Origin: Halalkalibacter suaedae
Lineage (GTDB): Bacteria; Bacillota; Bacilli; Bacillales; Bacillaceae_D
Assembly: GCF_017939705.1 (NCBI RefSeq)
Contig: NZ_JAGKSQ010000002.1
Coordinates: 1-64,000 of the forward strand
Direction: 5' to 3'
Length of the DNA stretch: 64,000 bases
This document shows, one piece after another, positions 41,576 through 50,403 of this stretch. The stretch's first letter is position 1, and the number at the start of each line of letters is the position of its first letter. The notes beneath the pieces were generated by a model, which saw only the letters and a program-made list of their open reading frames with translations, searched no databases and was not told the origin of the DNA. The position numbers and the translations under genes are program-made.

Positions 41576-42061
41576 ATGGATCTCGTACCCAAAAGAAAGG
41601 GGCAATATCGATTTCGTGAGTTACTTCCAAACGGACAATATATGCATCTCTATTTTACTAGGTATCGTAGTAACAACGAAAATGTTTCTTTCGAGTGGCA
41701 AGTAACGTTAGTTATTTTGGATAATCCCCAAAGACGAAGTGCGAATTTGTGGTTCAAAAAAAACAAAAGGGCTCGATCAACCGGTGATGGCAGTTTAACC
41801 GGTATGATTCGAGCCCTTTATCATATCCTCGAATTTAGAAGTGCATTGAATATGAACGAAGAGATATTTGTAGCCTTTGAGGATCAGAAAAGATGCAGGG
41901 CGTATAGGTGGTTGCTGAGGCATGAATTCCAGGAATGCATACAACATGACACAGATAGGATGATCGGCTATGTATCAAGAAACCCAGCAATTTGGGAGTA
42001 TGTGAAGGAGGTGAACGAACATGACAATCAAGTGGACGAAATGGAACCGAGAGGAAATTAA
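41576..42061 (+). CDS. phage protein between terminase and portal, unknown
   Basis: A 161-residue basic protein; the middle part (about 85-145, with EEIFVAFEDQKRCRAYRWLL) looks like an acetyltransferase-type fold but without clear motifs. AAAGGAG precedes the ATG. It overlaps the portal gene by 41 bp. No family recognised. Confidence 0.6.
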   Translation: MDLVPKRKGQYRFRELLPNGQYMHLYFTRYRSNNENVSFEWQVTLVILDNPQRRSANLWFKKNKRARSTGDGSLTGMIRALYHILEFRSALNMNEEIFVAFEDQKRCRAYRWLLRHEFQECIQHDTDRMIGYVSRNPAIWEYVKEVNEHDNQVDEMEPRGN

Positions 42062-43628
42062 AAAGATTCATGGCCAAGTCTATTTCTATCGTGATTTGTA
42101 TGAAGGAGATCATTCTAACCTCTTTGAAAGAGCAAAATCGTTAATAGATAAAGGTGAAATCATTGATTCCATTATTCAAGGAAACCAAAGGGCTCAAAAC
42201 GTACGGACTCCATATCTCATAGCGAACATTTCAAAGTTGATTCCAGAGATACCAGCTATGCTCGTAGCCCGTTCTATAGGTTCTGTAACATCATCAATCA
42301 ACTCAACGCCAGAACAGAATAAAGAGGCTAACAAAGAAACAGATGAGATTATAGAAGGTACTGATGACGAAACGACAAACGGGGTTATCCTAAATCTCCA
42401 AAAAGAATTGGTTGAACAGATCGAGAAGAACTCGAAACTGAAATTGGAGCACTGGACGAACATCGTTCAACAGCAAGTTGACGGTGGTCTTGTCGGAGTT
42501 CCGTGGAATGATGAATTAGGACTAAGGATTGAGTTTAAGCAGCGAGATGTATATTTTCCTCACGAGGATGACTTAGGTGCTGACCTTGCTTTTGAACGCA
42601 CTTTCGACGATAAAAAGTATCTTCATGTTTATCGGGAGCGGGTGGATAGCGGAGATCTTAAAGTTAAACACTTTCTGTATGAGATAAAGGAAAATGATGA
42701 CTTATTGATAGTGGAAGAAGAGGAATCAGCGGAGTTACTGGGAATCGATGAAACTGAAACGCTATACGAAGGGCGTTCAAGACCTTTTATCGTCTACTGG
42801 CCAAACGAAAAGACATTCGCAAAACCGCTAGGCAAGTCGTGTTTAAGTAACCAGGAGGCTTTACAAGATGAAATCAACTGGACCTTAACTCGAAATGCAA
42901 TCACATTTGAGCGTAACGGGAAGCCACGTATTGCCGTTTCCAAAGAGATTTTTGCTGCTTTACAAGACCGAGCGGAAGAACGGTACGGAGATTCTAGTAA
43001 GATTGACCACCGTGACCTTGAGATCACTACGTATGATGATAACGGTAAGGCAATGGAAGTCATTCAGATTGATATTACCAAAATTGGAGATATCCAATGG
43101 GTCCGAGATCTCATGAAAATGATGTTTATGCTTACGAAAACCTCTGAAAAGGCAGTCGATTTCTATCTGGATGGAACAGGGAGTTCTAATGCTCAATCAG
43201 GTGTGGCGAAGTTCTATGATCTCTTTATATCCATTGTTAAAGCAGAACAGATCCAAGGGGAGTATATCTACTTCCTTAAACAACTGTTCGAAAACTGTCT
43301 GTGGCTTGCTAATAAGGATGACGATTCAGTCATTATCGAAGAACCAGACGTTTCACTAAGGTCGATGATACCTATTTCACGTAAGGAAATGATCGAGGAA
43401 AATGTAATTGCTCATGGTGGAGAGGTTCAATCGTTAGAAACAACAGTAAGGAGAAATAATCCTAGTGCATCTGAAGAGTGGATTAATGAAGAGTTGGAAC
43501 GCCTAGAGGAAGAGCGTGCGGAAAGAGCTAATAATAACTCGTTACCATTTAGCGGAGGTAACCTCTCCAATTTCACCGACAATAGGGATCCTTCGGGCAA
43601 TCCAATAGAGGATGAGGTAGATGAATAG
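42021..43628 (+). CDS. portal protein, SPP1 gp6-like
   Basis: A 535-residue protein forming the ring through which DNA enters the head. The N-terminus (HGQVYFYRDLYEGDHSNLFE), the wing region and the long C-terminal part with a Glu/Asn-rich tail fit SPP1-type portals. AAGGAGG precedes the ATG. The end overlaps the next head gene by 8 bp. Confidence 0.85.
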   Translation: MTIKWTKWNREEIKKIHGQVYFYRDLYEGDHSNLFERAKSLIDKGEIIDSIIQGNQRAQNVRTPYLIANISKLIPEIPAMLVARSIGSVTSSINSTPEQNKEANKETDEIIEGTDDETTNGVILNLQKELVEQIEKNSKLKLEHWTNIVQQQVDGGLVGVPWNDELGLRIEFKQRDVYFPHEDDLGADLAFERTFDDKKYLHVYRERVDSGDLKVKHFLYEIKENDDLLIVEEEESAELLGIDETETLYEGRSRPFIVYWPNEKTFAKPLGKSCLSNQEALQDEINWTLTRNAITFERNGKPRIAVSKEIFAALQDRAEERYGDSSKIDHRDLEITTYDDNGKAMEVIQIDITKIGDIQWVRDLMKMMFMLTKTSEKAVDFYLDGTGSSNAQSGVAKFYDLFISIVKAEQIQGEYIYFLKQLFENCLWLANKDDDSVIIEEPDVSLRSMIPISRKEMIEENVIAHGGEVQSLETTVRRNNPSASEEWINEELERLEEERAERANNNSLPFSGGNLSNFTDNRDPSGNPIEDEVDE

Positions 43629-44727
43629 TAATCAGTTGATCACTTATTTCTCTACTGTTTTACAAAATATCGCTAATCAAATAGGCATCCATAACAACTG
43701 GTTGGATGATAAAGAGACTGAGAAGTTAATTGAGAGCATCTTATTTTCGCTGGATCAGTTGGGTGTTGCGGTGGAGGAAGTCTTTCCTGAAGAGTTGTTA
43801 AAAGCATATTTCGGAGGAGTTGATAAAGGGACTTCACTGCTGAGAGATGCCGGATTATCAATACCTGCAACATTAGCTTTGAATGCTAATGGCCAAATTG
43901 CCCAAGGTTTTAGTTCGAGCTATCACATGGATGCGGTGCAAGAATTGATTCGTGACTCTCTTCTTGATTTAAGAGCTGCTATCAACAGGACCAAACGGAG
44001 TTCAAAAGAAACCATTGAAGAAACAATTCAAGAGTTTAGAACAGAAGTTGCTAAAGGATTATTTGTTGGCGACAACAACAAAGGGGTAACGAAAAGAGTA
44101 ATTAAAAATTTTTTTCAAAGAGGATTTACAGCTTTTAGGACGACCGATGGTAAAAATTTACCCTTGGATTTTTATGCGAGCACCCTTACTAGAACAAAAA
44201 TGAAACAAGCGAATGTTAACGGAGCCGTGAATCGCTATAAAGAAAATGACGTCTACCTGGTTCAAATCAATGAGCATCAGCCAACTTGCCACGTTTGTGC
44301 CCAATTACAAGGTATGGTCATTAGTCTTACGGGAGAACATGAGGGTTTTTTATCCGTTAATGATTCTGGAGTATCATTACCCCCGTGGCATCCAAACTGT
44401 GAGCATTCAGTACGCCCGTTTATTATTCGTTATAAGCAAGAAGGAGAAGTCGAGAAAGCAAAAGGGCGTTGGAAAGGTTTCAACCCAGCTAAAGACGTGC
44501 GTTCAAAGGCACAACGAAAGGCATATGACAAAGAGCAAGCCATTCGTAGAAAAGCCAATGCAGAAAAGAAGATGTATGCACGCTATCAAATGGCTCTAGG
44601 TGATGAGGCCCCTAAGACAGTTGGAGCTTTTAGGAGAATGAAACGACAGAATACCATTCGTTTTCAAGAGCTTCAATCACAATATCGAAGGACGATGCGA
44701 GACGTCCGCAACAACGGCACCCAATAG
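43621..44727 (+). CDS. minor head protein / head morphogenesis protein
   Basis: A 368-residue protein with a C-terminal domain containing EHQPTCHVCAQLQGMV and PPWHPNCEHSVRPF, the Cys/His pattern of SPP1 gp7-like minor head proteins. The last 80 residues are basic and helical. Directly coupled to the portal gene. Confidence 0.8.
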   Translation: MNSNQLITYFSTVLQNIANQIGIHNNWLDDKETEKLIESILFSLDQLGVAVEEVFPEELLKAYFGGVDKGTSLLRDAGLSIPATLALNANGQIAQGFSSSYHMDAVQELIRDSLLDLRAAINRTKRSSKETIEETIQEFRTEVAKGLFVGDNNKGVTKRVIKNFFQRGFTAFRTTDGKNLPLDFYASTLTRTKMKQANVNGAVNRYKENDVYLVQINEHQPTCHVCAQLQGMVISLTGEHEGFLSVNDSGVSLPPWHPNCEHSVRPFIIRYKQEGEVEKAKGRWKGFNPAKDVRSKAQRKAYDKEQAIRRKANAEKKMYARYQMALGDEAPKTVGAFRRMKRQNTIRFQELQSQYRRTMRDVRNNGTQ

Positions 44728-44816
44728 GGTGTTTTTATTTTGCCCATAACCATGCCGGTGGCGTTAAACTGCATGAGCAAGGTACCTGCACCTAAGCAGA
44801 GGAAAGGAGAATTTAA

Positions 44817-45587
44817 ATGTATAGACTTGACTTATGGTTAACGGTTTTGGTTGTAAGTTTCATTCAGAGGTTTAAAAAAAAGAACCCGCTCAAGGAAAAG
44901 GATTCGCATCGACTCAAAATGAATCTACAATATTTTGCGGAACCGGATGACGAAGACGATCTGGACGATGATGACGATGATCCAGAAGGTGGCGATCCGA
45001 CCGAACCGGATTTGGATGAATTGCTGAAAGATCGGAAGTTCAAAAAGCAATATAACGCTAAATTAAAGGAACACATGGGACAGCGACTTAAAAAGTTTGA
45101 AGGCGTTGATCCAGTGGAGTATCGCCGACTCAAAGAACAGGCAGAGAAAAAGCCCGGTAACAAAGATGAGGATCAAGATGACGATCTTGAAAAACTTAAA
45201 TCTAAGCTAACCGAAAAAGAAAAACGCCTCCTTCGTGCGGAACGAAGAGAAAAGACTGCAATGGTCAAAGAGTTTGCAGTCGAAAACGGTCATAATCCAA
45301 GGTTGTTAGCTCGTTTAATTAATGTCGATGACATTGAAATGTCTGAGGATGGTGAACCAGAAAACTTAGAAGACTTGTTCGAAGAAATCGAAGAAGATTT
45401 TCCTGAGTACTTTGGCCAAACAGACGATGATGACGAAGATGAAGACGAGGAACCGAAGCGTAAGAAGAAAGCGGGCACCTACAAGCCGGGTTCGCGTCAG
45501 AAGAACAACGATAAAACAAAGAAAGCAGATCGTCGTTCATTAGGTGCAGAACGTGCAGCTAAGCGACATAAGAAGGAGGATAAATAA
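44817..45587 (+). CDS. scaffold protein
   Basis: A 256-residue acidic protein: a basic N-terminal piece (1-34), then MNLQYFAE and a run of Asp/Glu (about 43-60), a coiled coil (about 85-125) and an acidic then basic C-terminus. This is the make-up of siphophage scaffolds. AAAGGAG supports the start at 44,817; a later ATG (44,919) has no site. It ends one base into the decoration-type gene. Confidence 0.75.
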   Translation: MYRLDLWLTVLVVSFIQRFKKKNPLKEKDSHRLKMNLQYFAEPDDEDDLDDDDDDPEGGDPTEPDLDELLKDRKFKKQYNAKLKEHMGQRLKKFEGVDPVEYRRLKEQAEKKPGNKDEDQDDDLEKLKSKLTEKEKRLLRAERREKTAMVKEFAVENGHNPRLLARLINVDDIEMSEDGEPENLEDLFEEIEEDFPEYFGQTDDDDEDEDEEPKRKKKAGTYKPGSRQKNNDKTKKADRRSLGAERAAKRHKKEDK

Positions 45588-45964
45588 TGAACTTGCAACC
45601 ACGTAAAGAAACGATAGTTGGTCAGAAAGAGTTTATGCGTAACGCACAGGGCATGCAAGTAAAAACCGGGGGTGCGACATTGTTGGCAACCGATTTTACT
45701 ACAGGTGAATATGTAAAAGCCGGTACTGCAGTGTATAAGGACGATGCTACGGGTCTGTATCGTCGCTGGTTGGTAGATGGAGCAACACCAACTCCTGATA
45801 CTGCAAAAGGAGCGGGTTTGACGATGAATGATGTGAAGATCGTTGAAGGACAAAATCCAGTTGTGGGTGTGTTAGCAGCTGGGCATCCTGTTGAATCAAA
45901 GTGCACAGGTGTGAACACAGCGTTCAAAACGGCAACAAAAGGCCGTATTGTTTTCGATATTTAA
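45587..45964 (+). CDS. small head protein, probable decoration/stabilising protein
   Basis: A 125-residue beta-rich protein (NLQPRKETIVGQKEFMRNAQ, later GLTMNDVKIVEGQNPVVGVL) between scaffold and major capsid genes, the usual place of head decoration proteins. AGGAGG precedes the ATG. Confidence 0.65.
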   Translation: MNLQPRKETIVGQKEFMRNAQGMQVKTGGATLLATDFTTGEYVKAGTAVYKDDATGLYRRWLVDGATPTPDTAKGAGLTMNDVKIVEGQNPVVGVLAAGHPVESKCTGVNTAFKTATKGRIVFDI

Positions 45965-45991
45965 TTACGATTATTAGGAGGATGACTATAT

Positions 45992-46981
45992 ATGTTGCAT
46001 TTAGATGAATTTCAAGGCGAAGAATTTCAGGGGTATGTAGAGAACGTACCTCTTTCAAAAGAGTACGTATTACGTGCTTTCTTACCAAATCAACCAACGA
46101 AGGATATCAACTTTGCTTACAATGTTGTTAACGGTAAGTATGCACAAGCAGCGTCAATCACAGGCTTTAATGCTTCAGCTCCTTTACGTGATACAAAGAG
46201 CCTTGAAAAGCATTTCGGATCAGTTGCAAAGGTTCAACATGGCTTCCGTTTAGATGAAGAGCAACTTCTTCGTTTCAACCGTCCGCGTGACGACGAAGAA
46301 AAGGATATGGCTGTCGATTACGTATACCAGGAAACAGATGACCTTATTGCTGGGGTTTACGACATTGAAGAATACCTACGAGCTCAAGCCTTATACAGCG
46401 GTGTTCTTCAATACGAGGATACAGAAAACGATATTCAAATTAATGTTGATTTCGGCATTCCGGCAGAGAACAAACTGACTGTAACTGTTCCTTGGTCTGA
46501 TTCGACTTCGACACCTTTAACCGATATCCAAACGGCTGTAAAGCAATACCAAGAGCAAAATAAACGTAGAAAGCCGGTTGTCATGCATTTAACAAGCACG
46601 ACTGAAGCTCACCTTCTACAAAACGAGCAGATTAAGGGACAAGTATACGGTAATCCGACTGATAAGCGTTTGCTTACAAAGGCTGACCTTGCAAATGTAT
46701 TTGTTGCATTAGGATTACCACCGTACGCAATCAATAACGATGTTGTAGATGTGTATGGACAAGGCGAAGTTCAGCTGCTTGAAGATAACAAGGTAGTCTT
46801 TTTAGGTGCTGATCTTGGTAATACGTACCTTGGACCTACAGTGGAGAAAAACTATGAGTCTGGTATCTATGTTGTTCCAGAGATCAAAGAATCCAATCCA
46901 CCAGGTCAATCTGTCTTTGTAGGTGAAACTGTATTTCCTGCACTTAAGCGACCAAAATCTATTGTTATCTTGAGTGTTTGA
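45992..46981 (+). CDS. major capsid protein (HK97 fold, type E)
   Basis: A 329-residue capsid protein. EFQGYVENVPLSKEYVLRAF, the RHGF-like segment KVQHGFRLDEEQLL and the C-terminal VGETVFPALKRPKSIV fit the gpE-like capsid family. AGGAGG precedes the ATG. A strong terminator follows, normal for a highly expressed capsid gene. Confidence 0.88.
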   Translation: MLHLDEFQGEEFQGYVENVPLSKEYVLRAFLPNQPTKDINFAYNVVNGKYAQAASITGFNASAPLRDTKSLEKHFGSVAKVQHGFRLDEEQLLRFNRPRDDEEKDMAVDYVYQETDDLIAGVYDIEEYLRAQALYSGVLQYEDTENDIQINVDFGIPAENKLTVTVPWSDSTSTPLTDIQTAVKQYQEQNKRRKPVVMHLTSTTEAHLLQNEQIKGQVYGNPTDKRLLTKADLANVFVALGLPPYAINNDVVDVYGQGEVQLLEDNKVVFLGADLGNTYLGPTVEKNYESGIYVVPEIKESNPPGQSVFVGETVFPALKRPKSIVILSV

Positions 46982-46983
46982 TA

Positions 46984-47011
46984 GGTAGAACCTTTACGGT
47001 TCTGCCTTTTT
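46984..47011 (+). terminator. terminator after the capsid gene
   Basis: GGTAGAACC pairs with GGTTCTGCC, followed by TTTTTA. Confidence 0.85.
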
Positions 47012-47040
47012 ACTTTAAAAATTAAGAGGAGGGCACACAC

Positions 47041-47340
47041 ATGCCAAAGTTTATTGCAAAATCTTATTTAACTCATAAAGGAAACATTGTTCAACCTGGA
47101 AACGAAATTGAGCTGACAGAAGCTCAAGCTAAACGGCTTGGAGAAAAAGTTGAGCCTGTTGGAGCTGAAGGCACACAACAACCTAGTAATGCTGAAAAGA
47201 AGGGATTGGACAAGGAAGCTGAATTTAAAAAGCTAACAGCTGACGAGCAAAAGCAAATCATCTCTGACCTCGGTGGAGATCTAAACGAACTTTCAAACGA
47301 GGATAAGCGTGTCGCCTTCTATCTTGAAAACCAACAATAA
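47041..47340 (+). CDS. head-associated protein
   Basis: A 99-residue protein; residues 1-40 (FIAKSYLTHKGNIVQPGNEIE) form a small beta fold and the rest is helical and acidic. Such proteins follow capsid genes in many siphophages and may be head-tail joining or fibre-attachment factors. AGAGGAGGG precedes the ATG. Confidence 0.6.
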   Translation: MPKFIAKSYLTHKGNIVQPGNEIELTEAQAKRLGEKVEPVGAEGTQQPSNAEKKGLDKEAEFKKLTADEQKQIISDLGGDLNELSNEDKRVAFYLENQQ

Positions 47341-47356
47341 GGTTGGGTGATGTAGC

Positions 47357-47692
47357 ATGGATTTCATATCCGTAAATAGTTACCTCGATAAATTACATGG
47401 CAATGAGCTTTACACGGCACTTAGTCAGGAGAACAAGGAGAAGATCATCTTTAGTGCCACAGAGTTACTATTAGACAACTTCAAAATGTCTCGGTTAAGT
47501 GATCGAGCTATTGCGATACAGGTTCTGTTTATGCTTGAGGGTGATGATGAAGAATTCTCTAAGTATAAACGCCAAGGAGTTAAATCCTTCTCGACCAAAG
47601 GGGTATCGGTTTCCTTTGAAGGAGGCATGATTTCACCTGAAGTCTTTAAAATCGTGCGATCAAGCACGAGTCCATTAGGGAGGCTTATATGA
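47357..47692 (+). CDS. head-tail connector adaptor
   Basis: A 111-residue helical protein in the position and size of SPP1 gp15 adaptors, which sit under the portal. It contains KIIFSATELLLDNFKMSRLS, the usual DUF-type adaptor helix. It overlaps the next gene by 4 bp. Confidence 0.7.
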   Translation: MDFISVNSYLDKLHGNELYTALSQENKEKIIFSATELLLDNFKMSRLSDRAIAIQVLFMLEGDDEEFSKYKRQGVKSFSTKGVSVSFEGGMISPEVFKIVRSSTSPLGRLI

Positions 47693-48024
47693 AACCCCCT
47701 ATGAAGCAAAACGTTACTCTTAAGAGTCCTGTGATACAGGGTGGAACTATTGTAAAGAATGAGTTTTCTCGCCCTATATTGAAAGACTCTAATCAGCGTG
47801 CTCGAGTTCAACGCTCTACCAAACTTGTACAGGGCAAAGATGGACAACGCTACGAGTCAAAGCTTGAAGTCGACCTTCCGCCAGATGTTCAAGTTGGTTA
47901 TGACTCATTCATCTCGTATACGGATTCATTCGGGATAGAAACAGAGGGAAAGGTCATCTCTGTAAGCGAATCAACCAATCTTTCGGGATCGAAAGTGTAC
48001 TTTAGGACGGTCCACGTTGGGTAA
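47689..48024 (+). CDS. head closure protein
   Basis: A 111-residue beta-rich protein in the place of SPP1 gp16 stoppers, with VDLPPDVQVGYDSFISYTDS in the middle. Coupled to both neighbours by short overlaps. Confidence 0.65.
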   Translation: MKPPMKQNVTLKSPVIQGGTIVKNEFSRPILKDSNQRARVQRSTKLVQGKDGQRYESKLEVDLPPDVQVGYDSFISYTDSFGIETEGKVISVSESTNLSGSKVYFRTVHVG

Positions 48025-48505
48025 GGACTTGTTTTTTAATATTGAGTGGGAAGGGCTCGAAGAATTAGACGAAGAGTTCGCCAAAATGGAGAGTCGTTTT
48101 CGGGAGATTCTTGTTGAAGAATATACCCAATACGGATTACTGGTGGAAGAAGGTGCTAAGTCTCTAGTTCATCATGATCAAGGTGATTTAGAAGATTCCA
48201 TTCACTTTAATAAAGCCGAGGTTACTGGGGATGAGGTCATTGTTCAGGGCGGATCTAATCTTAAGTACGCATTGAAGCGTCACGAAGCTCCCTATCGAAT
48301 GGGTGTTCATGATAAATATGACAATGGTGCTAAGTTTCCAAACTACTATGTCGGTGGTAGGGGACGAGGGACCCACGCCAAACCTAGTTGGCGTGGATAT
48401 AAACCAGGTCGTAAGTATTTAGAAAATGCTATAAAAGCAACTGAGAAGGACTTCGACAAGATGAATACACGAATTCTGAAAAGGACGTATGGTGATAAGA
48501 AATGA
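48017..48505 (+). CDS. HK97 gp10-like tail completion protein
   Basis: A 162-residue protein that begins at TTG behind TTTAGGACGG. ILVEEYTQYGLLVEEGAKSL, GDLEDSIHF and YALKRHEAPYR fit the HK97-gp10 putative morphogenesis family. It overlaps the next gene by 4 bp. Confidence 0.75.
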   Translation: MGKDLFFNIEWEGLEELDEEFAKMESRFREILVEEYTQYGLLVEEGAKSLVHHDQGDLEDSIHFNKAEVTGDEVIVQGGSNLKYALKRHEAPYRMGVHDKYDNGAKFPNYYVGGRGRGTHAKPSWRGYKPGRKYLENAIKATEKDFDKMNTRILKRTYGDKK

Positions 48506-48915
48506 TCCAACAGTACCTTAAAAACGAATTATCCGAGTTACTCCCGCAGCTGGAATGGTCAGAAGACTTTTACAGCTCGCAGGACAACACTGGAACGGTT
48601 TATTCAGAAGGTGGTACGCCACCATCTTACGAATCAGGGGTTTTAAGGCCTGATTATATGGTTTACATCAGATCGAGCGACTTCAAACGATCTAGAGATG
48701 CAGCGTTGCAAGTTTACAAGCATTTTCATCTGCGTTCTAACATGATTGTAATGGTGGAGGAAAAAGATGAACTTGGTACGGTTATTAGAGCAACCAAGTA
48801 TCGTATTCTGCTGGTTACAGCCACAACATTGCCGTTACGAATAGGTGTCGAAAATGACATCATGGAGTATTCAATCAATTTCAATGTCCAATTACAGTAT
48901 TGGGAAGGAGAATAA
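48502..48915 (+). CDS. tail terminator / minor capsid-type protein
   Basis: A 137-residue protein before the tail tube gene, the place of the tail terminator. DYMVYIRSSDFKRSRDAALQ and FNVQLQYWEGE fit that class. Coupled to the gene before it. Confidence 0.65.
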   Translation: MIQQYLKNELSELLPQLEWSEDFYSSQDNTGTVYSEGGTPPSYESGVLRPDYMVYIRSSDFKRSRDAALQVYKHFHLRSNMIVMVEEKDELGTVIRATKYRILLVTATTLPLRIGVENDIMEYSINFNVQLQYWEGE

Positions 48916-48918
48916 AAT

Positions 48919-49470
48919 ATGGATTTACAGATTCCGTTTGGATTAGCTGATATTACAGTCGGTGAAGGTGCAGACGCTATTAAGTTTGATGGTAAAACAG
49001 ATTTTCAGGCAGACGGAGGAGAGCTAACACTCACCCCAATTTTTCAAGATATTAATATAGCCGATTTTGGTGAAACCGTTTATGACCGTCGTATTACAGG
49101 GCATGAGGGCACACTTACAATTGTTGCTGCTGAGGACAAGGTAAATATACTACAGCTTGCATTAAGTTCAGCTGAAGCGATTACGGATTCGGTTTCTGGT
49201 GATGTTACGGGGTTAATGGATGGTAAAATGGGGACGTCTATGCGGACAAGGGGGAAAAAAGTAACTATTCATCCCCGAGTTATGGGTACAGAGACGTCGG
49301 CTGATATCGTAATCTATAAAATGGCTTCTGATGGTGATTTTACCCGTTCGTTTGCAAACGAACAAGGCAATATAGAAATTACAATGTCTATGTATCCGAG
49401 AGATGGAATGGATGCTTCTAAACCAGGAAACTTCTACTACATTGGTGGAACCGATCCGAATGTAGCTTAA
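48919..49470 (+). CDS. major tail tube protein
   Basis: A 183-residue beta-rich protein (IPFGLADITVGEGADAIKFD ... GGELTLTPIFQDINIADFG), fitting siphophage tail tube proteins and followed by the tail chaperone pair. GAAGGAG precedes the ATG. Confidence 0.85.
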   Translation: MDLQIPFGLADITVGEGADAIKFDGKTDFQADGGELTLTPIFQDINIADFGETVYDRRITGHEGTLTIVAAEDKVNILQLALSSAEAITDSVSGDVTGLMDGKMGTSMRTRGKKVTIHPRVMGTETSADIVIYKMASDGDFTRSFANEQGNIEITMSMYPRDGMDASKPGNFYYIGGTDPNVA

Positions 49471-49528
49471 TAAATACATTGATTGAGGAGGGCATACAGC
49501 TCTCCTTTTTTATTTGAGGAGGAAATGA

Positions 49529-50068
49529 ATGGGCACAACAATTAATTTGAAAATAAAGGACGAAAAGGAAAGCATTATTAAAAGTATTTCACACGAAATT
49601 GAAGATATAGATCTTGGACAGTTCCAAGAAATGATGAAGGTTATTAACGAGATTTTAAAGGGATTACAAGAAGACCCAGCACTAAAAGATTTGTTCTCTA
49701 GCTTGTTTCAAGAAGACCAAGTTGATCCAGAAGACCCTACTAGCACAGAAGAAAAGAAAAAAGAAACTGAGGGATTGGACTTTGTTGATAAGAAATTTCT
49801 ATCTAATTTAATCAACTCATTTGAACCTTTACTGGTTCATATGCCAGATAAGGCCATTAAGCTTTTATCCATTTTAAGCGGGATTTCTTTGCAGGTATTA
49901 AAAAAGCAAAAGTTATTCGTCGTTCTAGATATCTATGAAGCTGTAATTGAAGAGAATGATCTGGAACGGTTGGTAAATCGCATAAAAAAGTCTTTAGTCG
50001 CAACTCGTACAAAAATGGCGTTCATGAATTTCGGAAAGAGGAAGAGTTCAGCGATCGCACCAGCATAA
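49529..50068 (+). CDS. tail assembly chaperone (gpG-type)
   Basis: A 179-residue mainly helical protein that coats the tape measure protein during tail assembly. It sits between tail tube and tape measure genes. The heptamer AAAAAAG at 49,984-49,990 lies in the zero frame as A AAA AAG, the classic -1 slippage sequence, so part of the ribosomes should switch to the frame at 49,990-50,400. GAGGAGG precedes the ATG. Confidence 0.8.
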   Translation: MGTTINLKIKDEKESIIKSISHEIEDIDLGQFQEMMKVINEILKGLQEDPALKDLFSSLFQEDQVDPEDPTSTEEKKKETEGLDFVDKKFLSNLINSFEPLLVHMPDKAIKLLSILSGISLQVLKKQKLFVVLDIYEAVIEENDLERLVNRIKKSLVATRTKMAFMNFGKRKSSAIAPA

Positions 50069-50400
50069 AAGAGGCATTCATCTTTAAACTTTCTTCTATT
50101 CTTGGGGGGAGAAATGAGGTTATCCAGTTAAAAGCAGTAGAAGCTTTGAAATACATGGATATGGCTTTAACCAAGGAAGAGAACCAAGCTGAGAAAGAAA
50201 GATATTTGATATGGATGCAGTATCTAACACAAATATACTCGCAACGTCCACAGGAGAAAGAGCCACCTCAACTCAAACAAGCTCGAAAAGACTTCGTTCA
50301 AGCTATCAAACCAATGGATAAATCGAAGCCTAAAGAAAAGGTTTACCAATGGGATTTCGAGCGTTTGAAGAAGCTCCAACAGCAACAGAAGGGAGGTTGA
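49990..50400 (+). CDS. gpGT-type extension made by -1 frameshift
   Basis: The -1 frame is open from before the slippery heptamer at 49,984-49,990 to 50,400 and has no good start of its own; the fusion would be 290 residues (154 from the first frame, then VFSRNSYKNGVHEF and onward). The region SIKEAFIFKLSSILGG and the Gln/Lys-rich tail are typical of the T part. A second, weaker candidate slip site is CGGAAAG at 50,032. Confidence 0.7.
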   Translation, partial: VFSRNSYKNGVHEFRKEEEFSDRTSIKEAFIFKLSSILGGRNEVIQLKAVEALKYMDMALTKEENQAEKERYLIWMQYLTQIYSQRPQEKEPPQLKQARKDFVQAIKPMDKSKPKEKVYQWDFERLKKLQQQQKGG

Positions 50401-50403
50401 TGA

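Noticed and set aside
44864..45540. Long minus-strand open frames opposite the scaffold gene
   Set aside because: Ser-rich antisense frames caused by Asp/Glu codons of the scaffold; no ribosome-binding sites.
50032..50038. CGGAAAG as the frameshift site
   Set aside because: The upstream AAAAAAG at 49,984 fits the classic pattern better; kept only as an alternative.
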